NCBI GenBank assembly: GCA_022510725.1
Contig: JAFLSW010000001.1
Location: 124,001-188,000 of the forward strand
Reading direction: 5' to 3'
From: Lachnospiraceae bacterium
Lineage (GTDB): Bacteria > Bacillota > Clostridia > Lachnospirales > Lachnospiraceae
DNA: 64,000 nt
A model generated the notes under the pieces. The model ran no database searches. It saw nothing but the letters and a program-made list of their open reading frames with translations, and was not told the DNA's origin. Position 1 is the first letter of the stretch; every line of letters begins with the position of its first letter. This document shows, in pieces, positions 60,706 through 64,000 of this stretch. The position numbers and the translations under genes are program-made.

Positions 60706-62286
60706 ATGAAACAGATTTTTGAAAAGAAAAAGTTATGGGAATATGGGGCAATGCTGTTAGCAGCTTTGACCTTATTTTTAGTGCTTCTTTTCTTTATGGT
60801 ATTTCCGGACAATCTGATGCACTCTGATATGGCGGCAGAGGTGATTTTATCTAAGCTGCTTGCAAAAGAAGGAAGGCTGATCTCACCCAACTGGTTTTAC
60901 TCCACTGAGATCCGTATCATCTATACACAGCTTATCATGACCCCCTTGTTTATGATCTTTTCCGATTACGGAACGGTTAAGCTGATCTCAGTCATTGTAT
61001 TAGATCTTTTGCTGGCTGTGGTATTTTTATTTACGGCAAAGGAGTGCGAATTGAAGGGAGCAAAGAAATGGCTGGCTCTTTCCCTGCTGCTGGCACCTCT
61101 TTCCAATGAATATCTGGACATGATGTTTTTGGGATGCTTCTATACATGTCAGGTGATCTGTACCTACCTGGTCCTGAAATTCTTTTTAAAGGATAGACCG
61201 GAAAAGAAAGGGATTATGTGGACCCGGTCGGCGGTCCTTACCTTGGCAGCCCTTATTCTCGGCACATCAGGTCTTCGGTATCTGGCAAGCCTCTATCTGC
61301 CCCTGATAGGAGCTGTGGCGCTTTCCTATGGACTGGATAAAAAAGAGGAGCAGCACAAAGAATTATCCGATAAACTGATCTTATCCCTTTTGATGTGCCT
61401 GGGGGCGGGAATTGGCTTTCTGATCAACAAGTTTTATCTGGCCGGGCATTATGCTTTTGACAATACTTCGGCAGTCGCTTTTGTCTCACCTTCGGAAGTA
61501 TCAGCCAGATTCCTTGCTTTTCCCAGAATGATATTGGAATTTTTTGGATATCGGGTGGTTGCGGCAGTTACTCCTATGGGAATGGTAAATGTGATTAAGT
61601 TTGCCTTTGTCCTATTTTTGATCTATGTGATCATATATCTTACCAAACATCGATATGAAGTATTGAACAAAACACAACGGCTGTTATTATATTATTTCTA
61701 TGGCTGTTTCTTCTTGAATTGGTATATGTTGATGTTTACCAGTGTGCTTTTACAGTACCGCTATTGGATTCCGGTTTATGTGACAGGTGTTTTTCTTGCG
61801 GGCATCTATCTTCAAAATGCCAGAGAGAAAACTCGCTTTTTTGTCCCAGCCATGGCTGCCTTGTCTGTTCTTGTGGTGCTTTCTTCCCTGTATGGAGAAC
61901 TGTGGCAGGATACCAAATATAACGACTGCGAAAAGCGCTATGGTTACATGGCATTTTTAGAAGAGAGCGATTATACCTTTGGTTATGCTACCTTTTGGAA
62001 TTCCAGCGTGACAGAGTATTTGTCCGATGGACAGATACAGGTAGCGCATATGGATATAGACACCCAGCCTACGATGCCCTATGAATGGTTATGTCCCAAA
62101 TATTATTATGAAGAAGGATATTATGAGGGAAAAACTTTCATGCTTCTGGCAAGATCTGAAGAGCTGGCCATGTTTAATGGGGAGATCAGCATTATGCAGG
62201 ATGGGGTAAAGGTATATGAAGACGAGTATTATGTGATTTATGAAGGAGAAGGCATGTATCTGTTTTCTTCAGGCGGAGAAGAGTGA
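60706..62286 (+). CDS. polytopic membrane protein, GT-C-like
   Basis: 526 residues with about eleven hydrophobic segments. The loop after the first helix reads FPDNLMHSDMAAEVILSKLL. Its His-Ser-Asp sits where GT-C enzymes place a catalytic acid. A soluble C-terminal domain of about 120 residues follows (YGYMAFLEESDYTFGYATFW). The start at 60706 has GGAG upstream; an earlier ATG would add nine polar residues. It is probably a transferase acting on a polyprenyl-linked sugar. It is followed after four bases by a glycosyltransferase gene, suggesting joint action. Confidence 0.6.
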   Translation: MKQIFEKKKLWEYGAMLLAALTLFLVLLFFMVFPDNLMHSDMAAEVILSKLLAKEGRLISPNWFYSTEIRIIYTQLIMTPLFMIFSDYGTVKLISVIVLDLLLAVVFLFTAKECELKGAKKWLALSLLLAPLSNEYLDMMFLGCFYTCQVICTYLVLKFFLKDRPEKKGIMWTRSAVLTLAALILGTSGLRYLASLYLPLIGAVALSYGLDKKEEQHKELSDKLILSLLMCLGAGIGFLINKFYLAGHYAFDNTSAVAFVSPSEVSARFLAFPRMILEFFGYRVVAAVTPMGMVNVIKFAFVLFLIYVIIYLTKHRYEVLNKTQRLLLYYFYGCFFLNWYMLMFTSVLLQYRYWIPVYVTGVFLAGIYLQNAREKTRFFVPAMAALSVLVVLSSLYGELWQDTKYNDCEKRYGYMAFLEESDYTFGYATFWNSSVTEYLSDGQIQVAHMDIDTQPTMPYEWLCPKYYYEEGYYEGKTFMLLARSEELAMFNGEISIMQDGVKVYEDEYYVIYEGEGMYLFSSGGEE

Positions 62287-62290
62287 GCAA

Positions 62291-63487
62291 ATGGGAAGGA
62301 TCACGCGCATTATCATGTTTGAAGGGGATATTGAGACCACTGCCTATTTTTCCAGGCAAATGGAAAAGACTTTTCAAAAAGAAGGGTATGAAACCTTCTT
62401 TTATGATTATAAACGGGAAAAAGAATGTGCAAAAGAGCTGCTTTTGTTTCTGAAAAAGGATGAAACGGCTCTTGTTACTTTTAATTTTCACGGTTTGTGC
62501 GGAAACAGAGAGATCTTTTACGATGAGGTTCAAGGCGGATATATATGGGATGATTTTCGTGTACCTTGTATCAATATCGTGGTGGATCATCCTTTGTATT
62601 ATCATCGCTTGTTACAATGCGTTCCCAAGGGATATGTTCACATCAGCATCGATAAAAATCATGAACGCTATATGGAGGAATATTTTCCTGAAATAACCAG
62701 AGGCCCCTTTCTTCCTCTGGCAGGAACAGGGCTTTTGCCAAAGGGAGCATATAAGCCCATAAAGAACCGTTCCATGGATATTGTGTTTACAGGAAATTAT
62801 GTTAGACCGGAAAACTTTGATGTGTATATAGAACGGGCAGGAGAGGAATATGCGGCATTTTACAGGGGCATATTGCAGGAATTAAAGGAGCAGCCCGCCT
62901 TGATCTTGGAGGATGTGGCAAAAAGGCACATTTACCGGGAAATTCCCGAGGCCACTCATGATGAGGTGAAAGAAACCCTGTCCAATATGACCTTTTTGGA
63001 TATGTACATCCGATTCTATTTCAGACAGGAAGCGGTACGGATTCTGGCAGATGCGGGATTTCCGGTTCATGTGTTTGGCATTGGCTGGGATGAAGCGCCC
63101 GTAGAGAAGAAGGAAAATGTGATCATAGGAGGAAGCCTGGATTCCCTGGAATGTCTGGAAAAGATCGCTGACAGTAAAATATCTTTGAATGTCATGCCCT
63201 GGTTTAAAGAGGGGGCTCACGATAGAATCTTTAATTCTATGCTAAACGGAGCAGTCTGTCTGACTGACAGTTCGCTCTATCTGGATCGGTATTTAAGAGA
63301 TGGAGAAAATGCGGCTCTCTTTACCCTGGAAGGACTAAGTGAACTGCCACAGATAACAGAAAAGCTTTTAAAAGATGAGAACAAGATGCAGTCCATAGCG
63401 GATCGGGGCTATGACATGGCAAAGAAAGATCATACATGGGAGCAAAGGGCTCTTAAGCTGATAGAACTTTTGCATGCCTATGATTAG
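62291..63487 (+). CDS. CgeB-like GT-B glycosyltransferase
   Basis: 398 residues. The N-terminal half (RIIMFEGDIETTAYFSRQME, TFNFHGLCGNREIF) and the C-terminal Glyco_trans_1_2-like half (FPVHVFGIGWDEAP, SKISLNVMPWFKEGAHDRIF, FNSMLNGAVCLTDSS) match the CgeB/DUF3880 group. These proteins glycosylate spore-surface or flagellar proteins or capsules. Start 62291 is just after the upstream stop. The family has no tightly defined donor. Confidence 0.75.
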   Translation: MGRITRIIMFEGDIETTAYFSRQMEKTFQKEGYETFFYDYKREKECAKELLLFLKKDETALVTFNFHGLCGNREIFYDEVQGGYIWDDFRVPCINIVVDHPLYYHRLLQCVPKGYVHISIDKNHERYMEEYFPEITRGPFLPLAGTGLLPKGAYKPIKNRSMDIVFTGNYVRPENFDVYIERAGEEYAAFYRGILQELKEQPALILEDVAKRHIYREIPEATHDEVKETLSNMTFLDMYIRFYFRQEAVRILADAGFPVHVFGIGWDEAPVEKKENVIIGGSLDSLECLEKIADSKISLNVMPWFKEGAHDRIFNSMLNGAVCLTDSSLYLDRYLRDGENAALFTLEGLSELPQITEKLLKDENKMQSIADRGYDMAKKDHTWEQRALKLIELLHAYD

Positions 63488-63510
63488 GAAAGCAGTATAC
63501 ATGATAAAAA

Positions 63511-63540
63511 GACCTCGGAAAGCATTTGCTTTCCGGGGTC
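63511..63540. terminator. bidirectional terminator
   Basis: GACCTCGGAAAGCA and TGCTTTCCGGGGTC form a 14-bp hairpin with one wobble pair, an AAAAA run on the left and TTATATTT on the right. It serves the CgeB-like gene and the convergent HPt gene. Confidence 0.8.
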
Positions 63541-63569
63541 TTATATTTACTGCAAGGTTCTGAGAAGAG

Positions 63570-64000
63570 CTATTCCTGTTCCGATTCGGGTTTTACCTTG
63601 GTAAGGTAATCGTTAACCTCTTCCGCTAATTTATCAAACAAGTCTATAGCCTCTTCATGGCTTTCCTTTATGTAATCAATGTTTTGCTCTTTGCCGGCCA
63701 TTTCCAAAAGCCTTGCTTTTTCGGAAAGGACCAAAGCACCCACCATCTTGGAAGTGCTCTTTAACGCATGGACATAAATGGTGTAATTGGTGTAATCCTC
63801 TGCTTCATAAGAAGTAATGATATCATTCTTATTCTTTGCTGCATTATCCCGGAAGGACTCTAACAGGAACCGGAAGGTTTCCTTGCTTCCTTCGGCAGAT
63901 TCTACCGCAGCTGTCACATCGATCTGCTCAAACTGATAATCTGCGGTGATCTCATCGGCAATGGATTTCCACAGCTTGCTGAAGATATCCTGTTCTACTT
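63570..64000 (-). CDS. HPt-domain end of a signalling protein, truncated by window edge
   Basis: The frame is open to the right edge, so the gene continues beyond the window; a GTG at 63917 is only an internal codon. The last 100 residues form a histidine phosphotransfer domain, with the phospho-acceptor in IYVHALKSTSKMVGALVLSE and an acidic C-terminal tail. The preceding residues (DIFSKLWKSIADEITADYQF) are not a recognisable catalytic part. The whole protein is probably a hybrid histidine kinase or a response-regulator/HPt fusion. Confidence 0.75.
   Translation of the reverse strand, partial: VEQDIFSKLWKSIADEITADYQFEQIDVTAAVESAEGSKETFRFLLESFRDNAAKNKNDIITSYEAEDYTNYTIYVHALKSTSKMVGALVLSEKARLLEMAGKEQNIDYIKESHEEAIDLFDKLAEEVNDYLTKVKPESEQE

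Noticed and set aside
1-64000. CRISPR arrays, tRNA or rRNA genes, complete insertion sequences
   Set aside because: No regularly spaced repeats, cloverleaf-like segments with conserved T-loop sequence, or intact transposase genes were noticed on either strand.

Overview
The window looks like chromosomal DNA of a low-to-moderate-GC Gram-positive anaerobe, most likely a gut-type clostridium of the Lachnospiraceae. The reasons are the A+T-rich ribosome binding sites of the GGAGG type, LytR-CpsA-Psr and GtrA proteins, a clostridial-type carbamate kinase, a Csp-like S8 peptidase, a small zinc-ribbon protein ahead of ugd, and CotH/VTC/DUF4956 genes. No rRNA, tRNA or CRISPR array was seen. The species cannot be named from the sequence alone.

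Bases 1-10.4 kb are A+T-rich surface-polysaccharide genes. They comprise the end of a GT2-GtrA glycosyltransferase, a radical SAM/SPASM enzyme carrying a nine-G tract, a methyltransferase, an acyltransferase-3 protein, and two diverged copies of an MBOAT/SGNH O-acylation pair. These copies lie in inverted orientation around a Wzz-like chain-length protein.

Bases 10.4-18.7 kb look like a small defence and mobile-gene island. It holds a SIR2-STAND-TPR antiphage-type protein, a decayed IS481-type transposase, a two-gene operon of a small protein and a SAMHD1-like HD phosphohydrolase, an orphan protein with a papain-like Cys/His pattern, and several gene fragments. Two of the fragments are 5' pieces of the trmH-type gene that stands intact at the island's right edge (18.76-19.57 kb).

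Bases 19.6-20.6 kb form a compact regulatory knot: an XRE regulator and two apparent small RNA units with their own terminators. Both units are driven by near-identical 47-bp promoters, and a third copy of this promoter sits in front of the SIR2-STAND gene 9 kb away.

Bases 20.6-49.4 kb are a long cell-wall or capsular polysaccharide locus. It contains GT2 glycosyltransferases, DUF6077-like and GT-C-like membrane proteins, ugd, rmlB and rmlA (rmlC and rmlD are not in the window), pgcA, GtrA and flippase-like proteins, a kinase/HAD/nucleotidyltransferase set, the CotH-VTC-DUF4956 trio, an initiating sugar-phosphate transferase, and an LCP ligase that would attach the finished polymer to the wall. 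GH25 muramidase is embedded among them. From 30.2 to 45.6 kb the genes overlap or nearly touch, which suggests one translationally coupled operon.

Bases 49.4-64 kb are more housekeeping in character: glmS, an HtrA protease, a ClpX with an unusual acidic N-terminal extension, an S8 peptidase, an LspA-like peptidase and carbamate kinase. They are followed by two large membrane proteins and a CgeB-like glycosyltransferase, and finally the HPt end of a signalling protein that runs off the window.
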